Shown: positions 11,050-23,346 of the stretch, one piece after another | Layout: the number at the start of each line of letters is the position of its first letter | How positions within the stretch are numbered: the stretch's first letter is position 1 | NCBI RefSeq assembly: GCF_030253575.1 | Contig: NC_080568.1 | Coordinates: 27,605,001-27,669,000, forward strand | Length of the DNA: 64,000 nucleotides | Reading direction: 5' to 3' | Source of the DNA: Rhododendron vialii | Taxonomy: Eukaryota > Streptophyta > Magnoliopsida > Ericales > Ericaceae | Translations under genes and position numbers: made by a program | The notes under the pieces: model-generated | The model's database searches: none | The model's input: only the letters and a program-made list of their open reading frames with translations | Told to the model about the DNA's origin: nothing

Positions 11050-12186
11050 GAGGAGGACACAGGGGATATGAGAGTTTGCCCATATTTGGGTTATTTTAAC
11101 TTGGTTTCAGCTGGCTAAAGACTTTTTTATGGCCAATTCAAACTTTACTATTTTTCCTGTTGTTTTTATTTATTTTTTATTTTTGGAATGACAAAATATT
11201 TATTCTAATAGTAGCAAAATTTTACTCCATAAATTTCACCCATTGTATGCAATTATCACCATGAGATCATAATGGCATACATGAAAAGCATGCATATACC
11301 CTGCGATTATCTTTGTTGGAATGCCAGCAATGAGAAATCATAAAGATGCATAAGCGAATAAAAGCAAGGGAAGGGTTCTATTGGAGACGCCCATGCAATA
11401 CGAGGTTGATAAAATTAACGACGGTGGTTGTGGTGGTGTCAAATTCTTGAGTATATGAATTTGTATTAAGGTGTTCAAATTATTAAATTCCATTTTTTTT
11501 TGACAATAAATGCCACGTGTCGACACTGGCCGCCACGCGGCATTCCCAACTTTACCCAGATCCATCACCCACTCATATTGATACTTGGTTCAGAGGGTTT
11601 TTACTTTTTACTCACAAAAATGATATGAGCTGTATAATCTGGGGAAGAAGCAAACAAAATATTGATATGAAGTTTAATGAATATATTGCTGTAAAACAAA
11701 GCGTTATTGATATACATAAAGAACAATCTCTTTCACTCGTAATTTTGAAATTGTAATGTCAGTGCCACATCGTAATTTTGAAAATGTCAGTGCCACATCG
11801 TAATATTATCGTTTCACCGATCAAAAAAAAATTTATCGATTCAGCATTGCAGTTGATCATGTGCATTGCCAATATAAGGTGACAGAAATTTTTGCAATTC
11901 CCTATGAATAATGCATTCACAGCATATTGTGCACTTCTTTAGCAAACTTAATAAAAAAAATCCCAGAAATGAAATATCAAATGGGGAATAAAGAGGATTA
12001 GCATGGCATATTGCGCAGATAATCCCCAAAGAATACTACATTGCTTCTATTTATTCCCACGAGATTAAATACTGTCAAAAGGCATTACAAGCTACTATTA
12101 CACCAATTCCTAAACTAGATCACACACAAACTCATGATTCTGCAACTACACTATAATGTATAACCGACGACACTGCCAGAAAGGAA
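11050..12186. other. Spacer between CHX promoter and GH79 3' end
   Basis: There is no recognisable gene. A 17-base sequence (gtcagtgccacatcgta) is directly repeated at 11758 and 11785. The stretch 12040-12186 is probably the 3' untranslated region of the GH79 gene. Confidence 0.4.
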
Positions 12187-15100
12187 TCACTTGCAACCAG
12201 AAGCATCAAAAGTTGGAACTACTACGAACTTAATAGACAAAGGAGGAACAGACATCGGAGAATTTACATCGATGAGAACTGGGTCTAAATTAGGAATGTC
12301 TCCACTATCAGCAAGCTGCAACGGTTTTCCATTTAGTAACATGGTTTTGCTTTGTAATTCACCATCCATAGGAGTTAGATGATACTCTTCTCTGAAGAAT
12401 GATTGGCCTGATGATTTGCTTCCAACCCACGACACAACTCTCTTTAGGCCGTGTATGAAGGACTTTCTGTTGGTGTTGGTCTTCTCGTCCATGTTTAAAC
12501 CGATGTTCATACTGTTTTGAACTGTGAGCTTGAACTCGGTTTGGTTGCTTAAATTGATCAGAAGTAGAGTAATGCCGTCCTGTGACACGAAGACAATAGC
12601 AAAAGTGTTGTAACCCAAAGAACTTGTTTAGTTAAGACTAGTTTTTTTGTAGAGATCAGAACGGAGTAGCTGTTGTATAACTTGTATTGGATGTCTGGAA
12701 CAGAATGAGTCTGAAGGCATAACACGACACAAACTCAATAGCTATGATGCCGTCCTATCCGCCTATAAAGTGAAATCACGGGACTGAAAATTCGTAAAGC
12801 TACTCTCTCTCTCTCTCTGTGTATGTATGTATATATATATATAGATATATATCATTATCATCGTCACCTAGACACATTAAAAACTGGTGTTCTGCTGCAA
12901 CCAGACCTTTAGCATATTCTACTCAAAAGAATCACAAAAATGTAAGAAATGCAGCTAGACACATTAAAAACTGGTGAAAAAATTTACATATCTATTGGAC
13001 AACAAATCCCGGAAAACATGGGATATTCAATACTTGGGCATGCAGTATTTAAGGTCTCAGAATGTTTAGTTATAAGCATGATGACCTCCACATTCAGATC
13101 TTTCTTCTCTATCTTGCTAAAGTACGTCTTTCGTGCAATGTTAAGAACAAAAACCACGAATAGATAGTGCACTTACTCTTCCTTTTGAACAATGAGCATA
13201 TGAGCGCAAATATGGTGAAGCACTGGTATCAACGGCAATAACTTCTTTTCCCATTAGCCGATGCCACAAAAGTGCGCTGTAGAGAACCAATGTCCGATAG
13301 AAGTAAGAGTTTAATATAAGATGAGGGTTTTCATGTTAAAATAAGAACCATCCAAAGGGATTTATTTCAAATTGTAGCACATCAAAAGGTTATAAGGGAA
13401 TATTTATATTCATAATCTTACCTATAATAATCAGGCTTGGGCACAAATGTGGTTGTGTCAAGAAGACCATAGTTTCCACCAATTAATGTCTGTCTGCAAT
13501 ATACTTTAGTGTCAAACTTGGCTGCCATTCCAAGCTGATCCAAATACCTAAATATCGTGTTTAATTAGAGTTCGGATAAATTTCTGAAAAACCTATGATA
13601 AGAAGCACAAGATTGTTTAGAAAAACTGATGAAATTTATGAGACAGGCGAGATTACCAAAAGCTGTTGACAAAGGTGTTAGATACGTTATGACCACCACT
13701 GTTGAATGCCCCACCAGATTCTCCAACCCAAGCAGAAGCCCAAGGGCCATATGTTTGAACGGTTTCTTCAAGACTGCTGAATGTTTCTGATATCTTGTTC
13801 AAATGATGGGGATCCAAAATTTTACTCACAAGCCTAGGATCCACTCCTGAAACAAAGCAAAAGTACAACTTATTGACTCCAGGTCAAATGACATGATTAA
13901 AATTGGTCTGTGAAAGTCTTCCGTGGGTTTTGGACCCATTTTACGTCCATTTTAAGTGAGAAGCCATTCTTCCTCTCTTCCCATTTGTTTGTTTGCACTG
14001 CAAATGCACTAACATTCACACTCTAGTCATGCTGGCTGGTGCGTTCTTTGTTTCAAGAAGAGAGAAGAGGAAGATGCAAAGTGAAAAAATTATTTTTACC
14101 AGGGCACAAAGAGTACAACTCCAAATCCTAAAAGGTCAAATGAAGACCGGCATTTCCTCAAGCCATCTGAGGAAAAAATGTTTGTAAATATTGACCCTAG
14201 TTATAACCCTATCCTTCGATAACTTATATATACTAATAAAACAGTTGTATTTACACCAACATATATGCTGATACACCAATTTTAAAAGATGTAATGCAAT
14301 CTTAACAAGTTGACTGTCCACCCACCTGCACCCAAATTGTACACATGATGCGTCACAGCGTTGACCACAAGTGGACCTGTAACCTGAAGGAGCTTATTGT
14401 ACCACTCCTTATTATAAAACCCTCCAGGAGCCACAAGTAAAGGTTTTGGGTTGAAGTTCTTATACGACTCATCGATAATAGCTCTAAGCTTGATCAAGTC
14501 TCTTGCATATTGTCCAGCCCCAACACTTGCACCAATACCTGTGCCACTTAACTCATTACCTGCAGCAGAAAAGGTAACAACAAGGGTGAGGCAGGCCAGA
14601 TCAAGTTGTAAAAATGAAAAGGGATGTTTCTGACAGTACTTTACCAAATTCCCATGAATCTATCTGGTGACCCTTGGAAATAGTGTATTTTATGAAATCA
14701 TTTACGTTACTGGAGTTCCAATCTCCTCCCCAGACTCCCTTTCTTATCTCATGCCTCCCATATAGTGCATTCAAGCCAAACGTCACAATTACACTGCAAC
14801 GAAAGAGATTACAAAAAATCACACCATATTGAGAATGCACCCAGTGGGTATCTTCTTAATTCTTATGTGACATGGGAATTAAGAGTTTGTGAATTGGAAG
14901 TTGCATATTTCTGCAAAACAAAGTCTTTTTTTGCACAGCAGAACCCAAATGAAAAAAGATTCAGCGGAAAGAGGATAAGCAAAATTAAACTGGAAGTATC
15001 AGTCTATATTAAATTCTCCTGCAGTTGTACCATGTTTGCTCAAATTGTATTTTGCTAAGCAACATGTGTCTCTCAGTGTTTGTCTTATTACGTAGGGAAG

Positions 15101-16731
15101 CTGCACTCTTCAGCTGCTAGAAAAGTCATCTGGACAAAGTTTATCAAAAAGGAAATCCTTGACGAATCACCACTGGACGCTTTTTGACAAAAACCATGTA
15201 CTATTTGCATATCCTGATGTCAATTGGTCAGATGGGGTTTGGGACAGTTCAGTAAAACAGCCTTACGATTCAGTTCATAGTAGGGCAAAAGTATTTGCTA
15301 TTGTATCCATTGAGAAACTATATAAAAGATATGTCCTAAAACTAAGATGTGAGGACATGTTATTAAGAGCTAAGAATGTAAGATTTCTGTACTCCAGGGT
15401 ACTCTATTCTTAATGGTTCCTTGTCATGTGGATTGCTAACTGGAATGGTAATCTGGACGCAATAGCACATGCATGCTTGCACAAGTAAAATGGTAACTAG
15501 TCTCAAGCCATTTCTGTAGGAGGTCAGGAGCACTAAAGTGAACATGGGGGTGCTTTTTAGACAACAAATAGACTAAAAGTCACTTTGCGTGAACATCTTT
15601 TGGAGTTTTTATTGACTGGTCAAATATGTGTATTAGTTGCAGTTGTTCACCCAATCCTTAGACGGGAGAAGATCATGTTTGTCTTCCCTGTGAAGTGTGG
15701 CTTGCAAAGCTTCACCAATACACTCTGTTCATTTTGTTGTCATGAATTATAAACCGCTACTGATTGGGTTTGGTAAGACTAGGAAACGAACAGAGGCATG
15801 TGAATGTTCATGAGAGTGAGTAGTATCTATGTGATCTTTTATGATAGGATAAAATTCTTCCACACATAAAACTATAGCGTAACGCACGTACGAGACAAAT
15901 GTGTGGTAGTGGGACAAAGATGTCTAGGACTAGAAGTATGAGAGCACTCATAAGCTCTGAAGTTCTGTACTGTTGGAAATAAGAAATAAGAAAATGCAAA
16001 GATTAAATCCTACCCTGTCTTGTTGAAAAAGTGGTTCACTTCATCCCACCTATCCATATGTAAGCATCCCTTTGAAAATCCAAACAGCCCACCTACCATT
16101 TTTGTAAATGGCTGGCAAGGGGAACTCAAAGTTCCTACATCATACAAAACTTTGTCTTCCAAAGATCCTCCCACTCTTATTCTCAAACGCTCGAAAGCTG
16201 TTTTGGGACCAATGAACAAATGGAATATTAGAAAAGTAGTGATATCCCAGTACAAGTAACGCAAGTTACTTAAAACCCAACATTTGTATACACCAGTAAT
16301 ATTTATTTTTTATCATTGTAAGCACAGACACCACCAAAAACGACAATTATTCAGTAGTTGAACAACACAAACCTTGGACAGCCTTGGCAAGAAGAGGATG
16401 GGATAAGTCCTGAAATCGTTGAAAAAGCAGTCATATATTTTTCTGATTATTTTCTTTAATCAGTAGCAAGCATGAGGTTCAAATTTTGAAGGGCAATCGA
16501 TTCAAAATATTTAACCCTTACCAGATTTATAATGGATGAAGATCCCCATGGGCATTGGTCGTAGTTACACTTATCATGAGGCCACCAATCAATTGTTGCA
16601 CAGATATAGTTAGTATCTGTACTAGCAATTGCTTCAGTTCCATTGACTATAATCACGTCATCTTCAACATTTTGAGCCCAAATTGCAGAAAGAGATGCCA
16701 GAAAGAGAAGCAATAATAGGCGAAAACCCAT
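12187..16731 (-). CDS. Heparanase-like protein (GH79 endo-beta-glucuronidase), 9 exons, 540 aa
   Basis: Predicted secreted glycoside hydrolase family 79 enzyme acting on glucuronic acid residues, in plants probably those of arabinogalactan-proteins in the cell wall. Minus-strand exons are 16731-16522, 16409-16373, 16197-16014, 14793-14645, 14559-14326, 13846-13657, 13547-13422, 13276-13177 and 12579-12187. All are GT-AG, and the total frame closes at 540 residues, the family's usual length. A signal peptide occupies about residues 1-19 (hydrophobic L-rich core ending A-I-W-A-Q). The acid/base Glu is in G-N-E-L-S-G (about Glu196) and the nucleophile Glu in W-V-G-E-S-G-G (about Glu314). N-Y-G-L-L-D and R-S-Y-A-H-C motifs near the C-terminus are typical of the heparanase-like 3 (GUS3) clade. 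Both catalytic residues are intact, so the enzyme is likely active. Confidence 0.94.
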
Positions 16732-17668
16732 TGATGCCTCAACTGGAGCAGGTACGCCACCAACTCATTCAATCGCAAGTAACTAGAACAAATTGATCAG
16801 TCCTATCATCAGTTGTTCTTGTAAATGGAAAATATGATGAAGCATTTTCAACAGAACAACAAACTACTGATGCAATTGCATAGCATACTAAGGATAAATT
16901 TCCTGCAAAAGATCTGTTCCATTGTCTTTTCATACAAGGAAGCTGAAATAAAAGCCAACAACTTGTGTAGACATCTTAACTTATAAGCATTAAATCAACC
17001 CATTTAACAACACACTTCAGATCTAACGAGGGGGAAGAATTCTGCACATTCGTAAATAGTTTCGTTTCAAATATTTCAGATACTAATCATATTAGTCATC
17101 CCATTGAAACAACAACAAATCACAGAGGACGGAAAAACAAGAAACGAGTTTCTTGTATCAAGTAAAATCCTCGTTAATCTCATTAACTGGACTATAGGGA
17201 AACACATAATACATTAATGTAGAAACCATCCTACAATCCCACCTTTCTATAAATTTGCAAAACGGGATTTGAAATTCTGAAACTCAGCAAGAGAATTCAG
17301 AAGAAAAACACACACAATGGACACACACACACGGAATGGAGCATCTCCCCCAAGGAAAGAAATAATAGAATCTTTAAAACCAGGCCCTAGGAGCTCCAAT
17401 TGTGATAGTTGGCACTGAGAAGGAATTAGAAACTGCATAAATTCTTGGAGGCAAATTAAGAAATCTGCATAAATTCTCCCCCAAGGTGTTTTCCTCAGTG
17501 TGATTATTAACTGGTCTGTCTGTAGTTGCGAGCTTGGGTTCTTATCACAGTTTGTTTCGGTGTTTCTATGCCAGTATTTGATTTGTTGTTTCAGTTTCAG
17601 GGTATGCCCCTTAGCACCTGTAGTTGGTTTCTTTCAAAGAAATTAACTTACCAGAAAACAAAACACAC

Positions 17669-17713
<45 letters not shown>

Positions 17714-18120
17714 ATTATCAACACCATTTAGGCATTCCTTCCCTGTACAGAAGATACCTTGAGTAGAAGCAAAACTACCAACAGTCCCACAAAATGAGAT
17801 TACACGACAACCCCAGTTCAAATCAACATCTCATATCATATCCCAGAAATCCTAATAACGTACTACTACTTTGCAACTAATGCCAACATGTTACAGTGGA
17901 CAAGAACGGATCTGCATTTCCACTCACTAACAGTGCATAGCAAAATTCTAAGAACAAACCCAGGAAATATTAAAGACAACCCAAATGAAAACTCACCTCA
18001 ATCTGCTAAGAATTCAGCATCAGCAGAGAACTCACCATTAGCGGCAACAAGAGATCTCAATTCTTCACAAAGAAACGAGCTGTTTCTCTATCTCCCTTTG
18101 GCGTGAATACAATTATTCCA
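16732..18120 (-). other. Likely 5' leader and leader intron of the GH79 gene
   Basis: A good donor (ag/gtgagt on the minus strand, near 17994) and a possible acceptor near 16784 suggest a non-coding first exon around 18000-18100 and an intron of about 1.2 kb before the coding start. The interval also contains a GA microsatellite at 17670-17714. No protein-coding exon is seen. Confidence 0.4.
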
Positions 18121-18646
18121 CTCCACCGACAAGAGAACTGCGTCGTACGACATGGGTCCATGCCAGATTTGACTGATTTTGCGGAATTCAATCTTCTTTT
18201 GCCCAGTTTTCATCTGATGGAATAATTTCTGTTTTTTAAAGATATAAAATTATAACAATAGGAAATGCGTAATATAAAAAATTAGAAAAATAGTAGCCTG
18301 GATGAGGGGAAAAGCAGCTGGTAGATTAGGGATGCTTTGCGGAGAATGAGGAGATTCCAAGGTGGAGGAGTTGGAATTGCAATTTAGCAGAGAGTGAAGT
18401 TGTTTGCCTTCACCACCAGACCATTCTTTTTTTTTTAGGAGTATGTTTTTTTTTGGAAAGTGTATTTTTTTGGTTAAGTGGGAAATAAACCATTCTCTTT
18501 GTAACGGTTACGGGACCAAATCAGAATTATTTTTTTTTTTTTTAAAAAAACCACGGAAAACGCTACAATAACATTTTTGATTTTTGATATGTGTGTAAAT
18601 TGAGCTATGCAGCTGAGTTGTACTATTAAAAACCCACCCTAGGATG
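18121..18646. other. Spacer
   Basis: AT-rich spacer upstream of the GH79 leader, with poly-T runs. No feature recognised. Confidence 0.4.
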
Positions 18647-18654
18647 CTGCCAAG

Positions 18655-19186
18655 CAGTGGTGTAGCCAGAAATATATGTAAGTGGGGGCACATTTTAAAC
18701 ACATTTAAATAAAAAATTCCGTACTAAGCAACGTTAAAATGTTTGTGCTAAGAATTAAAAAACATAAATATTTATTAATAGGAAATTATATATAATATAA
18801 AAACAATCGAATTGCTTGAATTGTCTCAGAGTATCAAGTCTAAGAGCAATTCACTATACAATATTTAGCACTATTGCTCCCATTGTTAATAATTGCTAAG
18901 GAATAAAACGTATAGCCCATGGTTTAGGCATTTTAAAATTTTGGACATTATGTATTAGAGAGTTCCAATTAGTAAGGGACTGCTATTTTTCACATTAAAC
19001 ATCTCATTTCGCCAGTGTAATAACAATGTTCAAATATGTGAAACCAAAAATGGAGAATGAAATGATATTCGACATGTCTTAGAAAGATTAAAAGTGAATT
19101 TATGAAATACAATTAACTATACAAAATACAAAATATACATTTTAAAATCTTAAATTTAAAAAAAAAAATTCCTCCCTCCCCCACTG
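18655..19186. mobile_element. Non-autonomous hAT-like element
   Basis: The element begins cagtggtgtagccag and ends ctcccccactg, so short termini beginning CAGTGG are inverted. It is flanked by ctgccaag (18647-18654) and ctaccaag (19187-19194), an 8-bp target-site duplication with one mismatch, the size made by hAT transposases. The interior is AT-rich and has no transposase. Confidence 0.62.
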
Positions 19187-19194
19187 CTACCAAG

Positions 19195-20161
19195 CACATC
19201 CAGATCGTTCATCTCAGCAATTAATAGTCCAGATTGAAAACAATTTGACTCTTCTCTGAAAGAGTTCATTCTGTAGTCTGGACCGCTGAATACACTTTTT
19301 GACAGTCCAAATGCATTCGACAAAGTGCTTGGTAGCATTCTCTGATCCAAAACGGATGCTCAAAATTATACACTTAAATAGGGCAGAGAGTCTTTGTTGT
19401 ATAGCGTGTATCGATCCCTCCATCATAATAAATGAGAGTTTGTATAATTATGTGTGGTTGTGGAGTTTTTAATTATTCATTCATGAAGCACCCGCAATTG
19501 GTAGGGAGCTCTAAATTTCGCAAGATTCCAAAACTCATATCTATTGAGTTGTTAGAGACAGAAATTAACTTAAATTGCGTTTAATTGTTGCAGTCATTTA
19601 TTTATCAAAAAAAAAATCGTGTGTTTTAATTGGTGGAAAATAAAAAAGTATAAGTAAATACTAGTTTTTTTTTTTTTTGATCCGCGTATAAGTAAATAGT
19701 TAAAAATAGAGAGAAAGAGAATATTATTTCATCGTAAAAGTTGATGGAATGTATTAATATTTCTGGTAAGGAAGTATTTGAAACTTTGTTCCAACTCTAG
19801 TGAATTTTAATTTTAATTTTTAATTTTTTTTTTTTTGGGGAGTGGGGGTGGTAGTGAATACCAAAATTGCCTGTCCAAATACAAATAAAGAAAGTTGAAC
19901 GTCACATGTCGAAGTTATTCATATTTCATACACACTCAGTAAATGAAAGTTGAAGAGTGATTTTATTATTCATTAATTATTATCCACTTTTGTGTGGTAG
20001 TGTCCCTAAATTGTCCCTGAATTTAAACTGTGTGCAGGGGTTATTTAGACTTTTCATCTAATTAGAATTTATTTTCTCAATTAATACAGTATTTTTTTGT
20101 TGTGTCCTCTCTTTCCATTACCAAAATTAAAGTTGTGTCATTTGCAGATCAAAAAATAATA
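19195..20161. other. AT-rich spacer
   Basis: No gene. Several poly-A and poly-T runs. A short frame at 19156-19426 on the minus strand lacks any family resemblance. Confidence 0.4.
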
Positions 20162-20376
20162 CTCCCTCCGTCCCTAAATAAGTGTCCGGCGCGCAAAACT
20201 AGACCTTAAAAAAGATGCATTTGTTTCGTTAAAAAAATTAATTTTTTTTCACAAATCAATAGATAGCAATGAGTTCTATTAGATTGTGAAAAAAAATTAA
20301 ATTTTTTAATAGAAAATATGCATGTTTTGTAAAGCCTAGTTTTGCGCGCCGGACACTTATTTAGGGACGGAGGGAG
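20162..20376. mobile_element. Stowaway-type MITE (Tc1/mariner)
   Basis: The termini are perfect inverted repeats starting ctccctccgtccctaaataa and running through gtgtccggcgcgcaaaacta. They are flanked by TA dinucleotides (20160-20161 and 20377-20378), the Tc1/mariner target. Length is 215 bp with an AT-rich, non-coding interior. The near-perfect TIRs suggest recent activity. Confidence 0.92.
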
Positions 20377-20956
20377 TAAGTACTTTTGCTAAAAGCATAT
20401 AATTTTTAAAATATGTTTTACTAATTTAAAAAACTAATTAAGATCTTTAATCAACAAATTTTTCTGATCACTTCCTCAACAAAAATTTCTTTCAGTAACT
20501 GTGTTCATTTTGGGATTTTGGATTCGGGATTCTCTTTCTGTGCACTGTCCCCAATAAATTTTCTCTCAATTACTGTATTACTCTCATTTCTTTATTTCTC
20601 TCTCCACTTATTACCCAAAATTCCAAAACGAACAAGTCGTCCTACGTCTACTAGACTACTAGTGCTAATTAACTAATCGCCACTGCTGGCTAGGTGGTAA
20701 TTCCTTGCTTCCGCTGCAGTTTTCCCTCAAAAGCAGTTTCAAAATGCACCTTTGCTTGCCTCCCCCACCACTGTTCATCAGCCCAAACATCTCTATCAAG
20801 ACAACTTCTCTTTCTTCGACCTTTTTAACAGTTTTCCCTGCTTGGACATAATTGAAAAGTTCATAACAACATTTTCAGCATTGGAATCAAACAATATGTG
20901 GAGTATTCCACGAAACAAAGAAGGTATGTTCGTCCGCATACAACTTATAAGTACGT

Positions 20957-21132
20957 GCTGCCGAGCACCCCCTGCAAAGTGGATTCAATCTCGGCAATCG
21001 ACGGCTCGGATCTTAAACGGGCAACGGACGATTCAAAATTGTATGCGCACAAATTCAATCTGAGCCATCTGTGCCGAGATGAATGGCTGGATCGGCCGCT
21101 CGGCACCCGCTCTGCTGGGGGTGCTCGGCAGC
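20957..21132. mobile_element. Foldback MITE, family shared with 61921-62129
   Basis: The ends gctgccgagcacc and ggtgctcggcagc are inverted repeats. The whole 176 bp aligns with the reverse complement of 61921-62129, including internal blocks such as ctgcaaagtgg, ggcaatcgac and atggctggatcggcc. It is non-coding. The target duplication is unclear at this copy. Confidence 0.7.
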
Positions 21133-21520
21133 ATCGCCCTGTCCATTTAGTCTATTTTTCGAGCATTATCTTCGATTCTTCCTCTTGAGATCACAAGGGT
21201 ACAAGTATAGCTCCTGAATATGCAGCAAAATTATTAGGCAAATCGTCCTTGCATATGCTTCAGGAAAATGTACTCTTTTTTTTTCCCGCTCTGCATAAAA
21301 ATTTCATTTTGTCAAGGATAAGTAAAATGATGGTGGAAATTTTGGATACGTTTTGAGTACTTTTTTTTTTTCTCCGGCAAATATAATTGCATCCATTAGG
21401 AAGATACAAAATGAAATCAGTACAATTTTCCTTCGACAATTTCACTTCCCTTTTGGTTTCTCTCCACAAATCCAGCTAAAATTCAAACTAGAAGGAACAT
21501 TCGTGCATGCCCATATTGAT

Positions 21521-21522
<2 letters not shown>

Positions 21523-21555
<33 letters not shown>
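21523..21555. repeat. CT microsatellite upstream of the remorin gene
   Basis: About 16 CT dinucleotides in the probable leader or core promoter of the remorin gene, 80 bp before its start codon. Confidence 0.85.
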
Positions 21556-21557
<2 letters not shown>

Positions 21558-21636
21558 GTAAGTCATGTTTATTTTCTCTCTCTGTTATCAGATAAGAAGG
21601 GATATAGTTGGTTTCAGCGGCAGTTTTTCCAGCAAA

Positions 21637-23346
21637 ATGGCTCCTCATGATTATGACTTCTCTTATGAGATCGAGTTCTCGACGGCAATAGCTGCTGCTG
21701 CATTTGTTATCCATTCAGTTGAAGAGGCCGACTTGGAATCCGAAAACAAGTTGAGAGATGGCACCAGAGCATCCATGGGCAGGGTAAAGACTAGAAAAGA
21801 TGACCCGTCTATGCCGCCGGAATCCAGACAAATTTCCAGCAAGGAAGCAGAAGGTGCTGGTAAAATTTACCTTGTTTTTGGATATATAAATACTTGTGCA
21901 TATGGCACCGTTATATGGAAATGGATTTTTATACACTCTCCTTTATTAGCTCACTTCTAACATACAAAGGGCATTTTTGTCTTTTTCATGCGAATAAAAG
22001 ACAAAAAAGAGTGCGAAAGAGGATATAAAAGGAGAGTGTACTAAAAATCAATTCCCATTATATATAGTTTCACTATGTTATAGGCTCCTTTAGCAGGGGA
22101 ATGCTATAAAAGATGGGAGTACAAGAAAAGAAAAAAAAAAATCTTTTCTTAGTAGTAATTGATTACACACACGCAAAAATAAGAGGTCTTACGTTCAAAT
22201 CTTTACCAAGGCGAGGATGCGATGCCGAGAGAACCCGCAAGATGGGCGGGTTCTAATCAATTAGAAAGAACAACAAGACGAAGTCCGGATGCCAAGACCG
22301 ATGCGTGGGAGAAATCTGCCATGGCTAAGCTTGTAAAACGGTACAAATTTATAGCTTGAGTTATTTCATTTCAGCTATATTTGGAATCCCACAAAATTTG
22401 ATCCAGATTCAACATCCTCTCATGTGATGATTATCCTTATTTTGACATAAAATGAGACTACTACCACGGTTCCATTCGATCATCCTTGCCGTTAGTTTTA
22501 TAAGCCTCGATGTGCTTGTTGTCCATGATACAAATGAGGTTAATCGGGTATCTGCAAAAAACTTCGTCGAGCTATATTTGTCCGAAATGAAGGGGTAGAG
22601 TCTGACCGTTGATTTTTCTCGTGACGAATATGTGCTTCGTTCAGGCATGTACCAATATCCAATCGGCCTAGATTTTTGAATGAATGACAGAAAAACGAGG
22701 CCTATAAAATAAATGGCTTTGGATTATCAAATGAAATTGTGATCATTCTTATTTTGCGTCACACGATAACCACATGCATGAGAAATCTATCAAATGAGAA
22801 ATCTGAATTCGCACACGTACACACACATGTCCACGATACATATAGCGTAATGTCGATACTGTCACTGTGAAATGTTTTGGCCAAATTCTATTCCAGGCAT
22901 GAGAAGGTGAACTCTAGCATCATTGCTTGGGAGAAGGAGAAGAAGATGAAAGCCAAAGTAGACATGGAAAGGCAAAAGGTACTCTATATGTCATTTTTGA
23001 ACTGTTTGGCTTTGGTTTCTCTCTGACCATATGAAGGGCAAAGAAACAGGGTAAAGTAACACAAAGAAAAAATTACATATATCAGCAACCAAAACTGAAA
23101 GGTTGCTTTTGTATAGATGAAATGCTAATAAAACTGCGAAAAATGCAGAGGGAACTGGAGCAGAGAAAGGCAATAAATCTGCTACATTATCAGAACGAAA
23201 CGGCAAGGATAGATCACATTGCAAGAGGGGCGCGAGCGCAGTCAGAAGACAAGAGGAGAAAGGAAGAGTCTCAGGTGAGAGAGAGAGCAAAGAAGAGGAT
23301 TAGATCCAAAGGAAAGGTTCCTTTTGGTAGATGTTTCTGTTTTTGA
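21637..23346 (+). CDS. Remorin family protein, 4 exons, 210 aa
   Basis: Plant-specific plasma-membrane nanodomain scaffold protein. Exons are 21637-21859, 22211-22340, 22897-22978 and 23149-23346. Phases are consistent and the product is 210 residues. A short N-terminal region (1-100), acidic and then rich in Arg, is followed by the Remorin_C coiled coil from about residue 104 (D-A-W-E-K, I-I-A-W-E-K-E-K-K). It continues with a long run of Glu, Arg and Lys and A-R-G-A-R-A-Q, then a basic stretch. The protein ends in K-V-P-F-G-R-C-F-C-F, whose two cysteines fit S-acylation and membrane anchoring. An in-frame upstream ATG at 21565 would add 24 residues. I prefer 21637, where aaaatggct gives better start context and M-A-P begins the protein. 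A CT microsatellite at 21523-21555 lies just upstream. The subgroup is not assigned with certainty (group 4-like). Confidence 0.88.
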
